In this document: piece by piece, positions 11,546 to 23,860 of the stretch | Position numbering within the stretch: position 1 is the stretch's first letter | How the letters are laid out: each line of letters opens with the position of its first letter | Source of the DNA: Anastatus disparis | Lineage: Eukaryota; Arthropoda; Insecta; Hymenoptera; Eupelmidae | Reading direction: 5' to 3' | NCBI GenBank assembly: GCA_017163975.1 | Contig: JAFFSR010000370.1 | Span: 310,001 to 374,000, forward strand | Length of the DNA stretch: 64,000 nt | Made by a program: the position numbers and the translations under genes | Notes under the pieces: model-generated | Database searches by the model: none | The model's input: only the letters and a program-made list of their open reading frames with translations | Told to the model about the DNA's origin: nothing

Positions 11546-13062
11546 AAAAACCAACCCACACAGCATGTAAGGTTGCAGTGCAACTTACAATGCAAGGTTA
11601 CAATAAAATATTGCTGCAGTCTTACTGTAACTTTGTAGCAATATTTCAAATATAAGAAATGCTGTAACCTCACTGACACCTTGCAGCAATCTTGCATTAA
11701 AACCTTTCGAAGACAACCTTGCTGCAACCTCGCAGTGAGGTTTCAGAAAATCATTTCACGAAAGGTTGCTGCATGACTACAATAAAATATTGCATTAAGG
11801 ATTTACTGCAAGCTTGCAGCAATATTTCAAATATAAGAAACACTGAAACCTCGCTGCAACCTTGCAGCAATCTTGCATTAAAACCTTTCGAAGACAACCT
11901 TGCAGCAACCTTGCAGTAAGGTTTCAAAAAATTCTTGTTCTTGATGAAATTTCTTAGTTACTGCAGTCTTTTTTTTATTTTTCTAAAAAAAAATTTTTTA
12001 CGCGTTTATATCTGTTTTGAAAAAAGAAAACCGAAATTTGCCAAAAATAAAGAATAAATCTGTTGTATTTATTTATTTTGCTGGTTAAATACTTATAATA
12101 ATTATCATATAATTGTTACCTACACTGAAAAATAAGTGGGAAAGAAGCACTACCATCGGTAACGAAATTATACTCTTTTCGTTTCGTGCGCACAGAGTGC
12201 CACTGCGGGAAAACAGTGGTGCCACTGTGGGACGAGAGGAGTACTTCGCATGACGCCAAACGAAATCCCACGTGAGTGGGAATACATATGCACAACAAAA
12301 AGAGCTGTCAGCTTCGACAGTGGGGCGTCACGTTCCCCACGAGAGAAAGCATTAGCATTCTTACGGTTTCGTGGAGCAGAAGTACTTCGAGGGACTCGTG
12401 GACTACCACTTATTTTTCAGTGTAGATATTATTACTAAATATTGTTCAAAGAAATATGAGGTAAAAAATGAATTTCTATAAAAATTTCATAGTTTTTAAG
12501 AAATTCCAATCTTTGTTGTTAATGAGAGATCCCTACTTCAGAGAAATGTATTCGGCAGAAACTGTAGGATATGATTTAAATTTAAAAAAAAACCTGTTTA
12601 TTTTTCCTTTTCGTCTAATAGGTCCTAGAAAAAAAGATATAGGCATTTTTTCGAAAATATATTGAATCTTTCATTGGAAGTTTGCCTCAATGTTTTGTAG
12701 AAACTTCACAGCAAGATTTCATACAATATTGCTGCAAGATATATACAAGGGATATAAAAAGGTTGCGGCAACCTTCCAAAGAAATTTTGCAGTAAGCTTC
12801 CAATGAAATCTTGCAGAAATCTTCCATTATAATCTTACAAGAACCTTTCATAGCAATCTTGCAGTAATCTTTCATTGGAAGTTTGCCGCAATGTTTTGTA
12901 GAAACTTCACAGCAAGATTTCATAAAACATTGCTGCAAGGTATGTGCAAGGGACATAAAAAGGTTGCGGCAACCTTTCATTGAAACCTTGCAACAACCTT
13001 TCAAACCTTGGATGCAACCTTGCGGTAACCTTGCAGCAAGGTTTCATGCTGTGTGGGAAGTT
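11546..13062. mobile_element. Palindrome-ended element built of GCAGCAACCTTGC subrepeats
   Basis: The ends read CCCACACAGCATG near 11556 and its reverse complement near 13045-13057. Inside are two tandem copies of a unit of about 200 bp (about 11590-11755 and 11775-11935) and two of a similar unit (about 12660-12850 and 12865-13045), all rich in TTGCAGCAA/TTGCTGCAA words. A TA-type MITE (12123-12422) sits in the middle. I know no family for it. Open frames inside are repeat artefacts. Confidence 0.5.
12123..12422. mobile_element. TA-duplication MITE (Tc1/mariner-like), 300 bp
   Basis: The ends CACTGAAAAATAAGTGG / CCACTTATTTTTCAGTG are inverted repeats flanked by TA (12121-12122, 12423-12424). 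A family member with the same CACTGAAAAA end lies at 16707-17017. Confidence 0.7.
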
Positions 13063-14106
13063 TTTTAGAAAAAATGTATGAAGACTTTTTTGTTAGAAAT
13101 AACATATAGAACTTACCTAAATTTTTGCTAATTGCAATATATAAATATTTAAGCTTATCTGATTGATTTAAACATACTTTTAATATACCCAAAAACTGCC
13201 CAGGTGAAATGGCCTTTTTGAGGGCTCATTCTTTTTGTTTTTTCATGACAAAAAAATAAGCTAAGGTACGAATTGAGTACATTTTTAGAGTCACTTAATT
13301 TTGCGAAAAAATCGGGAAAAGTCGTCATTTTTGGCTACATCATGAGATTATGACTTTTTTTCTCGAAAAGTATTGAGTTTTGGAAGAAATTCATAGGAAC
13401 GTTTTTTATTAAAAATTATGTGAGGAATATATTTTAATTTCTATGGATTGTGATTTCAGACGTTGTTAAGCATAATCATAAAAAATAAAAAAAATAAGGA
13501 ATTTGAATATTTAATAATCTCATTTTTAACTGATCAGATTTAATTGATAATGATGTACCAAAATTCATTAGTACTCAACACAAAATTTGCAATAAAAAAC
13601 GTTTCTATGAATTTCTTCCGAAACCCGATACTTTTCGAAAAAAAAAATCATAAATCTCATGATGTAGCCAAAAATGACAATTTTTCCTGACTTTTTCGCA
13701 AAATTAAGTAACTTTGAAATATTTACCCAACTCGTACCTTAGCTTATTTTTTTGTTATGAAAAAACAAAAAAATGAGCTCTTAAAAAAGCCATTTAACCT
13801 GGGCAGTTTTTGGGTATGTTAAAAAATATGTTTACATCATTCAGATGAGCTTAAATATTAATACATTGCAATTAACAAAAATTTGGGCAAGTTCTATATG
13901 TTATTTCCAACAAAAAATGTTTTCATATATTATATATTTATCAAGAAAATTCAAAAACTCCTAAATTCCATGACCTCTAGCTCTTGACCTCTTTGACCAA
14001 GGCCTCTAAAATTTTTTTTGTGTATTTCGGGTATCAAATGGAATATATTCCCAGATTTTTAGCGATTTTTAATTTTTGACCTGTTGAGTTGACATGAAAT
14101 GCCCCA

Positions 14107-16035
14107 TATATATATATATATTTATATTTATGTCGTGGCAGGCCGTATTCGGTGGAATATCTATAGACCATGCTAAATTTGTATAGGCATTGTATATGTT
14201 CATGCTAATAACTTGACGACATTCTCTCTATTAATACTCCCTAAGGAAATATTGGACAATTGAATATCGCCGAGATATCACTCAGCATGGCCGTATATGA
14301 CGCGAGTGGCATCGATTCGTAGGTTAGTAAAAATAAAAAAATTTTATTAGATGTGTCAATTCTCATACAAATTCATATAAAATCTTAACTTTAAAGAATG
14401 TTTTGTTTGAAAAAAATTTCGAAGTTAAACAATAATTGTTTAAATTCAATTCTTAAAGTTAGTTGTACGTCAAAGTGCAAATGTATTGTTATTATTAATG
14501 TATTAATTATGTGATAATAATAGTATGTTTCGTCAAAGTGATTTTTTCCTCGTGTGGTGGTTTGCGCCCGAGCGAAGCGAGGGTGAAAAGGTCACACGAG
14601 GAAGAAATCACTTTCTCGCATAAGTATCGAATTATATTTTTTGACACAACATATAAAAAGCTCAATTTTCGCACGCGTCACTTTGTGATTCGTGTGCGAA
14701 ATCGAGCTTTGCGCACGAAGTGTCAAAAAAAATATATTATTAATATTAAAAATGTTAATATTATAATAGTTTAAAAAGTTTAATAAAATATTAAAAAATA
14801 TGCATAATGACATTACTTACTTATTTTTAATAAAATATAAATCATTTATTTGCAAAAATCATTTTTATAGTTCCTCATACGGCCTACAATGACATAAACT
14901 TATCTACGTAACTTGACAGTACGAAGGATTTTGAATCCAGGCTGGAATAAAGTGCTTGTCGTTTGAGCAGCAGTCAGTTTCAGGCGCCCTCTATCGACTG
15001 CTTCTCAAGCGACAAACACTTTAGCCTGTGTGTATCCTTCATACTCCCAAGTTTCGTATATAATTAATATATATATATTAATTATATACGAAATTTTTAA
15101 TGTATGTATGTGAAATTTTTAATGTTTATATATGAACTTTTTAATGTACAAAAATGAAACAAAAATGCATATTGAATATATGAATAATTCATATGAAAAA
15201 TTTATATTGAAAATTCATATAAAAATTTATATGAATTTTTTCAACAGGGTACTTTAAAACATGTATGAATGTATATCCTGACAAATTTGTTTGAAATAAT
15301 GGTTGATACTTTGTAATAACTTTCTTTTTATTACAAGTTATAAACAGTATGATTCAGGGTGAGTAAGCATTCTATTTATAACAGTACAGATGAATAATAG
15401 AAATGTGAATAACAGGTAAATGATCATGAAATTGAATTTTATTTCCCGAGTCTTGTTGAAATTAAAGTACCTGTTGATCCATATTCTTAAGTTAAGTTTT
15501 AGAAAATGATTGATTCTAATTCTTGCTGTATTTTTTTAGAGTAGCTTATAATATTCACATTGGTGAATAATATTTTCATTTTATGAGGATTGATTTTCAT
15601 TTTAATTTGAATTTATCAAATGATGTGATAGCAATAATTGAATCTCATCATGTATAAAAACTTAGGAGCCATTTGAACAAATAATTGAAATCATCATGTC
15701 ACAGACATTGGTATGTATTAATATTAAATTAATTCATTCTCATTGTCAGTGATTTACGATTAAACTCATGTCAGTTTTGGATGTATTGATATACCATATT
15801 TTTTGAGGTTGTACAAGTCAAAATCCCCATAAAATATATTTATCACTTCTGCGTTCATCCATAACAATCTTGAAAATTATTTTCACTTTAATTACAATAA
15901 ATGTATACTAAAAACATAGAAATGTACTTTCTTAAACAATTATAAGATTTTTTTTAACTTATCATTGATACGATAATTACATAAATATACACATAAAGTC
16001 AATTTATTTATTTTAAACTTTTATCCTAATTCACA
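14107..16035. other. AT-rich non-coding stretch with two small hairpin elements
   Basis: No gene is recognisable. At 14539-14612 a hairpin pairs GTGATTTTTTCCTCGTGTGG with its complement, and a second hairpin at 14658-14708 (AAGCTCAATTTTCGCAC) sits between inverted TTTTTTGACAC repeats. A palindromic element at 14920-15044 has TACGAAGGAT ends and an AAAGTGCTTGTCGTTTGAG arm. The remainder (15060-16035) is plain AT-rich sequence. Confidence 0.55.
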
Positions 16036-16380
16036 GTGAGAGTGCGGTGGCGTAATAGATAGAGCTCTTGCCTTCAATGCGGAGGGCATGGGTTCAAATC
16101 CTAGCCAGATACCTCTCACTTTTTTTTCGAAAGAAAATTAGTGTATGTGCCATTTATATCGCGACTCTTAAAAAATCCGATCTCATTGGGTATCGGTTGA
16201 TTGTTGGTCACCAAAGTGGCTGACCATCCATCGGTAGTCAAAGTTTTCGGTATGGTGGGTCTGACAGTCTAGTCTGATGTAATGTGTTAAACGGGTACGG
16301 GGCTGGGCTCCCTTGACATCATGATATAAAAAAGGTTAATCATATAAAGGACAATATCCTTTATATAATAATCTTTAAAA
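16036..16380 (+). repeat. tRNA-derived SINE, second family
   Basis: The head contains GGTGGCGTAATAGATAGAGC (A box) and GGTTCAAATCC at 16091-16101 (B box). An unrelated body follows, then a tail region (AAAAAAGGTTAATCATATAAAGGAC) and A-rich end. Its 3' part is repeated at 16655-16706 plus 17020-17050. The acceptor stem does not pair, so it is not a functional tRNA. Confidence 0.65.
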
Positions 16381-16654
16381 ATAAAAAAAAAATTATTATT
16401 TATTCAAAAAAGTACATTGGAACTGTTATACTTAGAACTTGCTGATTATTCAGCGCATATTTCGAGTGGTTATTGAGAGTATACATTACCGTAACAGAAC
16501 ACTCCAAGGGCTAAATGGCCCTTTCAGCCAAATGTCTTATTTGGCCAAGTGTACTGATGCAAAAATTAATAGATATTTTATTAAAAAGATGTTTTTATAT
16601 AAATAGATACATATTTTTTTCATATTTAAAATTGTGGAGTTTATTACATTATAT

Positions 16655-17070
16655 TCTAGGGGCTGGACTCCCTCGGCTTCAGCATATAAAAAAGGTTAAT
16701 CATATACACTGAAAAAAGGTTGGCGCAAAAGATGCCCTCTTGCGGATATATAATGCTCTAACGGCGGGCCGCCATGTGCGCTTTCCATTTAGAACGTATG
16801 CTGTCCGCTTTTGGAAAGCATTCGCGCGACTTTAGCTCATACGTAACGCAAACGTTGAGTAGAAGCCTCGTCCTTCGATTTAGGACGACGGTTTAGGACG
16901 TATGTTGCACGGAATTAGGACGTATGTTGCACGGAATTAGGAAAACGTACATTCGAAACTCGAGCGCTGTTGTTTACCGACACGCGGCGCTAGTAGAGTA
17001 CCAACCTTTTTTCAGTGTAGAGGACAATATCCTTTATATATTAATCTTTTTTTTTTTTTTTTTTTTAATA
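16655..17070 (+). repeat. 3' fragment of the same SINE, split by a MITE
   Basis: 16655-16706 (GGGGCTGGACTCCCTCGGC to GGTTAATCATATA) and 17020-17050 (GAGGACAATATCCTTTATAT) match consecutive parts of the SINE tail at 16300-16375. The break is exactly at the TA where the 311-bp MITE is inserted. A T-rich run ends it. Confidence 0.6.
16707..17017. mobile_element. TA-duplication MITE in a SINE tail, 311 bp
   Basis: The ends CACTGAAAAAAGGTTGG / CCAACCTTTTTTCAGTG are flanked by TA (16705-16706, 17018-17019). The interior is GC-richer than its surroundings and holds a short direct repeat of GTATGTTGCACGGAATTAGG near 16910-16940. It shares its end with 12123-12422. Confidence 0.75.
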
Positions 17071-17700
17071 AAAAAATCCTAATCCACAGTAACACAGATT
17101 TGATAATTCTGAAATGGAGTGATTAATTCTATTAAAAAAAAAGTGAATTTCAATACAACTTGAGTAGTATCATTTTGCAAATTATTTTGAAATAATGTCA
17201 AGTTTAAAACCTAAGAAATTCATCTAAAAATCACATTTTTCATTATTTGTAATTACATTTTTATTTTTCCCAAGGGATCACCAAGAATGTCCACTCTGAA
17301 ATTTTTAGGCTATATTTATACATATATTACCTGCTTCGATGAGTTTTTTGGACATGGGATCATGGTTCGAAACCTTGAAAAGTGGTATTTCAATGTTTTA
17401 AATGACTTTAGCTCAGCGGATGGCTACATTAGCACTTATGAATTAATTTTTTCTCAAAATTTAGAATATTTTGAACAAAAAAGTTTCTCAGTAATATATT
17501 TTTAAAACGCAACCCAACTGAGTAATTTAAGCCTAAAATTAGTCAAAAATGTCAAAAATATGGTTTTAGCCCAACTTTGAAGCTCTGTAGCTCTGAAAAT
17601 ATGTACTAAAGAGATCTATAAAAATTCTGAGTGGTCCATAGTATGAAAAAGAATCATTTTACCAATTTTTAGCGAAAAAAAATTTTTCGTCCTTCGATTT

Positions 17701-17772
<72 letters not shown>

Positions 17773-18060
17773 ATCTGTATACACATATATATTGGATATT
17801 TTATGTTAATTTACATGCGCAAGCACACACTCACACACACTTACACACACACAAACACACACCCACCCACCTACCGCGTTCACAGAATAAAATTTCTTAA
17901 TAATATATCATTTTTATATTATAAAAATATTTTTATAGTAGTATTAGAATAATAACAATAATAATTAGGTATTATTGATAATCTTTCATATTTTTATTAT
18001 GTAATATACTAGGGGGGGGGGGTACCCCCCTGCTCGCTCCGCTCGTCAACCCCTAATATT
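17071..18060. other. Non-coding stretch with microsatellites
   Basis: No gene is recognisable. A (CA)n(TA)n(TG)n tract fills 17701-17775 and CA-rich sequence follows to 17870. A G10 run facing C7 lies at 18013-18027, with TGCTCGCTCCGCTCG next to it. The open frame at 17287-17505 shows no family features. Confidence 0.5.
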
Positions 18061-18091
18061 TAATTTAATTTACGTCGAGAAAGATTTATTT

Positions 18092-18378
18092 ATGTTCAAA
18101 TATATGTTACATGGTCCAGAAATACTTCGTTATGATTTAAGAAATAGTAAATTTAAAAAAATTTTTTCAAAAACGTTTTGTAATTTAATTATTTTTAAAA
18201 ATAATGGTTTTCCAAAATACAAAAGAAAAAATAGTAAATCAAAAAACTATTATGATGATAAAAATATTAATGAACAATTAATAAAAGTTGATAACTCAAT
18301 GTTAGTATCATATAATTCAACATTACTTAAAAAAATATAAATGTAGAATATTATGCATCAATAACAAGTATAAGATCT
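18092..18378 (+). pseudogene. Helitron Rep/helicase fragment
   Basis: The 82-codon frame starts FKYMLHGPE and continues through KIFSKTF, NGFPKYKRK and VSYNSTLLKK, then past a stop into NVEYYASIT. This order (MLHGP, then S-K-x-F-x-K-x-F, then GYPxYxR, then VPYNPxLL, then xNVE) is the conserved linker after the Helitron rolling-circle initiator domain. Upstream and downstream domains are missing, leaving a decayed internal piece of about 95 residues. Confidence 0.65.
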
Positions 18379-18815
18379 CAAGTACTAAGATCTCATTAAT
18401 GTCTATAGCATTAATAAATTATTTATCTTTCACTTAAATCTTTAGATCTATAAATTTTTTTATAAATATATTTCTATATATTTCTATACTTTTAAATACC
18501 GAGGTATATATGTAGGCGCGCGACGCGACTAATAATTCTGAAAACTATTCCTTACACTATAAATTTCATAATATTATGAAATTAAAATTAAAATGTATGC
18601 ATCAATGAATATTTAATGAAAAGTAACAACTTCTATTTAATTGAACTTTAAATTAACTACCGTTACCAGTATGTGGAATCATAAATTTATACCATCGGTA
18701 CTTATATATCTCTTGAAATCTAATCGTATTATCATGCCATTCGAAAATATAGATTAGACCCATTTAAATAGAGAAATTTCACGTGATTCTCACGTGAATA
18801 TCTTTTGCATTATTG
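18379..18815. other. AT-rich spacer
   Basis: No gene or element end is recognisable here. Confidence 0.5.
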
Positions 18816-19185
18816 TCACATACATACACACATACTTACATATACACATATCCGTACACATACACACATATACACATATCCGTACAGATACACACATATG
18901 CATATACATACACATACACATATACACATACGCACATACACATACACAACATTCGCCTCTCCATATCCGTCACTCCGTCTCTCCATCTCTATATCTTTGT
19001 CTTCGTCTCTCCGTCTCCGTTTTTCTATCTCCGTCTTTTCGTCTCCATCTTTTCGTCTCTCTATCTCCATCCCTATGTCTATGTCTCTCCGTCTCTGCCT
19101 CTCCGTCACCGCCTCTGTTTCTTTGTCTCTTTGTCTCCGTTCCTACGTCTCTGTTTCTTCATCTCCGTCCCTTTGTCTCAAACAC
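18816..19185. repeat. CA-rich microsatellite and CTCCGT-type pyrimidine minisatellite
   Basis: 18816-18950 is CACATA/TACACA repeat. 18958-19175 is a pyrimidine-only array of diverged hexamers (CTCCGT, CTTCGT, CTCCAT). All six frames look open because the repeat lacks stops; none is a gene. Confidence 0.8.
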
Positions 19186-19199
19186 ATGAATAAAAAAAA

Positions 19200-20163
19200 A
19201 TGAATTCCTATCATATTTTTTCATTAATTTAAATGAAATTTAGTAAAACAAATTTTTAATTTATCATGATGATATGATTTGTATTTAAACAATTTTTATA
19301 CATATTGGAACTTTAATTAATTTTTTTTTTGAAGTATATAAAAACTAAATTTTAAACAGAACTGCAATATAAAAATTTATAAATTCAGGCAACTTTTTTG
19401 ACTTTAAAATTGGCTAATTTATACATATTTAAATAATATATGAAAATTTAACCGAGCGACGTTAGGAGCGAGGTAAATTAAGCTCCTAAAATATTAAAAT
19501 TAAGTTTCTTTTATCAGTCAATCCAGTAATTTACTTTTAATATTATTATTTTTTTAATATTAATAATTTTACTTTCATTAAATTTTAATCAAAATAGAAA
19601 TCTCAATACTTCTATTAATAATTAACTTTATAAACATTCAAATCATTCAAGTGTAAGCAAATACAAAAATATATTGTTCAAAGATTGATATTAATAACAA
19701 TAAAGACAATTCCTCGCAGTCACATCATTGCATATTGGCGCACGGTGTGACATATAAATGATTTCTTATAACATAGATTAGTAACTATAAGATATATTTA
19801 AATAAAAATATAAATACACTATTATTACGAATAAATAAATACACTGTAATTATTTATAAATATATGATTATATTTATTTTTTTATTGAAAATCTATGTAT
19901 TTTTTCTATTAAGTATAAAATAGAGATAGGATGAAAAATATATTACATTACAAGGGATGAATATTATAAAATAAAATATGCAAGTCATTTATGCATTACT
20001 GAATTGTTTATTAAAAAAAATTATTTAATGTTTGAATATAAATCAAATTTTTATTCTAATTGAAATCTATATGATTACCCTTTAGCTTCAGTAGCTTAAG
20101 CAATAACATTTGTCTACAAAAGTTAATTAATAAATGAACTGATGATATTTCTTTCATTTTAAT
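19200..20163. other. AT-rich non-coding spacer
   Basis: I see no gene, element end or structured repeat in this stretch. Confidence 0.5.
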
Positions 20164-21467
20164 TGTAACGGGGAATATATTTAAATAAATAAAATGAATA
20201 TATTTGTGGGTTTCATGTGTACTTACTTTAAGTACACGTGCACTTACCGTTAAACAACTGACTTTCGATTTACAGACAATCAGCCAAGTGTAATACAGCT
20301 GATCTGTTTTGACTATCCTTTTCTAACTGTAAAAGTCAAATGAACAATATTTAAGTCTCTAGCAGAAGTTTGCTTAGAAGTTCTGCCTCCCGGACGTCTG
20401 GTACGACGAAACCCACGGCGTGTACTCGAGAACTCTATCGAATATGGTCGATCGAAATGGAGTGTATTTTGTTCAATATATATAAATAGAGACAAGATAT
20501 GATTCATACATTAAGAAATAAAACTATGCAACAATCGAGAATTAATATTGATTCTACTGTATTTTATTCAAACAATTAATTAAAATTAATACAATCTAAT
20601 GAAATTATAATAGTATTATTTTAAATGTAAAAATCAAATAAATTCGTTGAACAGAAATAATCGTTAAGCTGACGCGAACGACGGTCTTTATAGCCTCGCA
20701 TTTATCGCAAATATATATAAAAGATAAACGCAAAAGTCTGCAGACTTACTTTTTATTTCAAACAGCTGTATTCAGAGTCTTCCTGATGTTGCTCTTACTT
20801 GATCAGCGACCCAGATTATATGTTAAAGCGGCACCGTAAATACGCAGTGCAGCCTACTGTCTCTCTCGCTCTCCTTAAAGGATCGAATGCCAAGTCTTGT
20901 ACAAGACACTGCAAATGGCGCTCTCAATATTGTCTCTCAACAAACAAAAATTAGCCACTCTCCGCGAGATACGTCACTTTAACTTTATGAATAATTCGTA
21001 CGAATTACACGACAATCAATCTATTTAATAATTGCTAATAGAAAATAGCTAATACTCAAGCACGATTGAACAGCTAAGATGGTGGCCTAACTCTGTTAAC
21101 ACAACCCGTTCGCTTTCCTCTCTTGCTTGAATCCACCCATCATGCATTGCACGCGTGCTCTTCAATAGTCAGCCCTCTACGCAACTGAAATAGACTCTCC
21201 CTGTCACACTCTTACACTCGCACACCATGCATAGAAACATACGCTGAAGAGCGATTCAACCTGTGTTCATATGTGATACATATGTAACATAACGCGACGT
21301 TAGTTGTGAGCAAGAGAATAAAAAGCATGCGCGCGCATTACGTACGCGTGATACATACATATGTAACATAGGTTGAATCGCCCCTCTGTGCTGTGCGACT
21401 CACAACGAGGACGGATATATTCGTATACTATAACACAATATACGTGTAATTCGCTATCCTTGTGACA
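20164..21467 (-). repeat. 3' LTR of a minus-strand Gypsy-like retrotransposon
   Basis: It is homologous to the solo LTR at 4056-5946 (shared TGTAACGGGGAATAT end, TCTGCCTCCCG block and more). Read on the - strand it starts TGTCACAAGG and ends CGTTACA. Immediately upstream on that strand is the purine run GAGGAAGGGG, a polypurine tract, which identifies it as the 3' LTR. A small palindromic MITE (about 21250-21385) interrupts it. Confidence 0.7.
21250..21385. mobile_element. Small palindromic MITE inside the LTR
   Basis: The ends GCGATTCAACCT / AGGTTGAATCGC and an inner ACATATGTAACATA pair form a hairpin. The related solo LTR lacks this block between TACGTTG and the TGTGCGACT segment, giving an empty-site comparison. 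Confidence 0.6.
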
Positions 21468-21722
21468 CCCCTTCCTCAGACGCTGACAGACTTGACGGAC
21501 AGCTCTGCAATCCTATTTGGTCGCACTGAAATCTAAAGTTTAATACGGGTGTAAGGAAAATAGACTACAAGAAAAACCATTTAACAACAGCAGGCTGAGA
21601 AAGATATTTTAAAAGAAACACTGCAGTTAAACACATTACTTATACAATAATAAAGAAAAAAATACAAAGTATCATCATTTCCACCCACTGCACCTGCAAC
21701 CTGAACATCTTCGTTCTTCCTC

Positions 21723-22500
21723 TCATGGGTACTGATGTTTAGAACGATTAGGACAATGCTTGGATTTGCGCACTTCCTTAGTGCCACATATGTAGCACCT
21801 TGGCTCTTCAGGGTGCTTCTGCTCGTAAGCGACGCAAGTTTTTTCCTTCTCCAGCTTCAGCTTGCAAACAACTCTTCCATACGTACCTGCTCGACCTTCT
21901 TACGAGCTAGCTGGATCCAAACTCGCGCCTCTTCTTCTTCTCGAACAGCTCTGGTCTCAAACTGCTGTCTTCGTATTCTGGCTTGAGTCAGAGTCTGTTC
22001 TTGCTGTTGTTGGCGCTGGATCTGTTCTTCATGGCACCGACGTCTCTGTAAATAAAGAGTACCGATAGCAGCGTACTCTTCGCGTCTGTTGGCTACACGT
22101 CTCATCCATTTGATTTGTTCTATTCTGATTTGTAAATTTAGAAGTTTTATTCTCTAACTTCTTTTCGAATTGAGCTAGTTTTCGCTCCAAATTTTTGTGA
22201 CAGCAGACACCATATCTTCGACCTTAGGCGCCTTGGTATCTACACCAGCTACCTTAGGTAAAATCTTTTTCCAGTTTACCGGTGGATGGTAAGCAGTTTC
22301 CGGTAACAGGGCTTTCCAGGTGATGGCGGAGGTTTATAAACTTTCTCCGCCTCCAAAGTTAACTCTGCTTCCACAGCGAGCTCTAATAACGCATCAATAC
22401 TATTAAATTCATCTCTGCGCACAAGTCTTTGCAGCTTCGGCCTCAAGTTACGGTGCAGTAAATCTAACTGCTGAGGTCCGGTTGCGGTTCCTGCCTACGA
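21723..22500 (-). pseudogene. Ty3/Gypsy-type Gag remnant
   Basis: Read on the - strand, 22290-22500 gives LLHRNLRPKLQRLVRRDEF and a following helix, the C-terminal capsid pattern of Gypsy Gag proteins, then a stop. 21857-22105 is an 82-codon, strongly charged Q/R/E-rich segment. The last block ends in CYICGTKEVRKSKHCPNRS, a deformed zinc knuckle, with the stop at 21723. Several frames are involved, so it is dead. No pol lies between it and the 3' LTR, meaning a gag-only or internally deleted element. The 5' side is cut by the next retroelement at 22539. Confidence 0.6.
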
Positions 22501-22538
22501 ATTATTGCTATAAGGCACGTTAAATAGTCACGCATTGG

Positions 22539-22937
22539 TGTAAACAAAGACAAACATTCATAGCACATTCATACTTATATTCATCTTGTACATTATACTC
22601 AAGATTGATTGAACTCCGTACGCATCATATGTCAAGTCTTTTACCTCGAGACTGCGATAGCAAACAATAACGTTATAGATTCGCGAGAATGCGACATTAG
22701 AGGCGATCAAACTCTAAACTGCATCACATGCAAAATTCAATCGATCTTTTCCCCGAAATTATAAAAGTATCAATAATATTATACATACGAAAGAATGCAA
22801 CTGTCTTTTACCATAGTATAAAAACCCAAGAATCTTTAGCTCACAAGCTTAATTTCATACTTACCGTCTAAAGCTACGCTTCGCCTAAAATTATTGTACT
22901 AAAGGTTAAGAAGGAGAAATAAAGATAAGTTCAATTC

Positions 22938-22995
<58 letters not shown>

Positions 22996-23168
22996 CATAT
23001 TCTTTTATTCTTGGATACTTATCCTAAAGAACCAACGTCCCAAATTACAAAAATAAGTTACAATAACAATTAAAAATTTATAAAAATAATAAATCAAATT
23101 TACTAAATAAAGTTTAATGAATTAAACTTTACAAATTAACAAATTCAGCTCTAACGGTTAAGATAAAT
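22539..23168 (+). repeat. 5' LTR of the env-bearing Gypsy element
   Basis: It begins TGTAAACAAAGAC, which recurs at 29850 after the polypurine tract. It contains a (CA)n(TA)n microsatellite at 22939-22994. The end is placed just before the primer site. TTTACA at 23127-23132, the inverse of the TGTAAA start, is an alternative end. Confidence 0.6.
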
Positions 23169-23179
23169 TGGTGGCAGCG
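23169..23179 (+). promoter_or_regulatory. Primer-binding site, tRNA-Leu
   Basis: TGGTGGCAGCG is complementary to a 3' end CGCTGCCA-CCA, which matches the acceptor end of eukaryotic tRNA-Leu (AAG type). It directly follows the 5' LTR, as expected for minus-strand priming. Confidence 0.6.
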
Positions 23180-23860
23180 TAAGAGGATAGTGAAGCCAAG
23201 TGATAAAAAGTGATTAAATAAAATTCCGATTTCTTAAAATATTTTCTCTCAGGAGAAAACGGAGGAGTTTAAAAATCAAAAGAAGCCAAGTGATAAAAGA
23301 CAATTTAACAAAACTCCGATATCTCAGGATATATTCTCTCAGGAGGAAACAGAGAGTTTTAAAAATCAATAAAACTTATCTTTAATCTGGTGACAATAGC
23401 CCACACTCTCAGGAGTTGACTACCAGTAGTTGAAGGGTTCATCAAGCTACGTCTGCATCCCCAGGGATAAAGAGAGGATCATCTCTACAATAAAAGAGGA
23501 CTTCTGCACCACCAGCGGTTAAAGAGACGCAGCCAACCAGATCTTCAAAAACATCATCTCTTAAAACCTTCAAGTAAGTCGTACAATAATTTTAAGCACA
23601 CAGCGAAACAAGCCGAAAAATAAAGGCGTGTCTAACTTTCTGTAACATTCATTTTATTTATAAGTTATTTATAAGACATAAAACGTCTCAAGCCGGAGCA
23701 CACACGATTGAGAGGTTGACACATAGGAACATCACCCGTGTATGTATTGTGATTATCGTGAAGACGATAACGATAGCATAAGATCGGAATATACCACACG
23801 TTCACCTGCATCCCTTTCTGACGTATCTAATAATTTTTACGATACTACGGATTATATAAA

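Larger units (their letters stand above)
7145..14106. mobile_element. Large foldback element interrupted by nested insertions
   Basis: The left end (TGGGGCATTTCATGTCAACT, 7145-7312) is repeated in inverted orientation at the right end (about 13935-14106), with TA repeats at both junctions. The right part (13063-13930) is itself an inverted repeat whose inner arm continues the left arm. The original element was thus about 1.2 kb and was split near 7312/13062 by the LINE and the CCCACACAGC element. Diverged end copies occur near 37850-38030 and 47690-47750. Confidence 0.65.

Noticed and set aside
16040..16115. Possible tRNA gene
   Set aside because: A and B boxes are present but the acceptor arms do not pair and a SINE body follows, repeated nearby.
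18794..19203. Long overlapping ORFs in all frames
   Set aside because: They come from CA and pyrimidine hexamer repeats that lack stop codons.
21735..22068. Plus-strand ORFs opposite the gag remnant
   Set aside because: They are shadows of the minus-strand Gag coding sequence.
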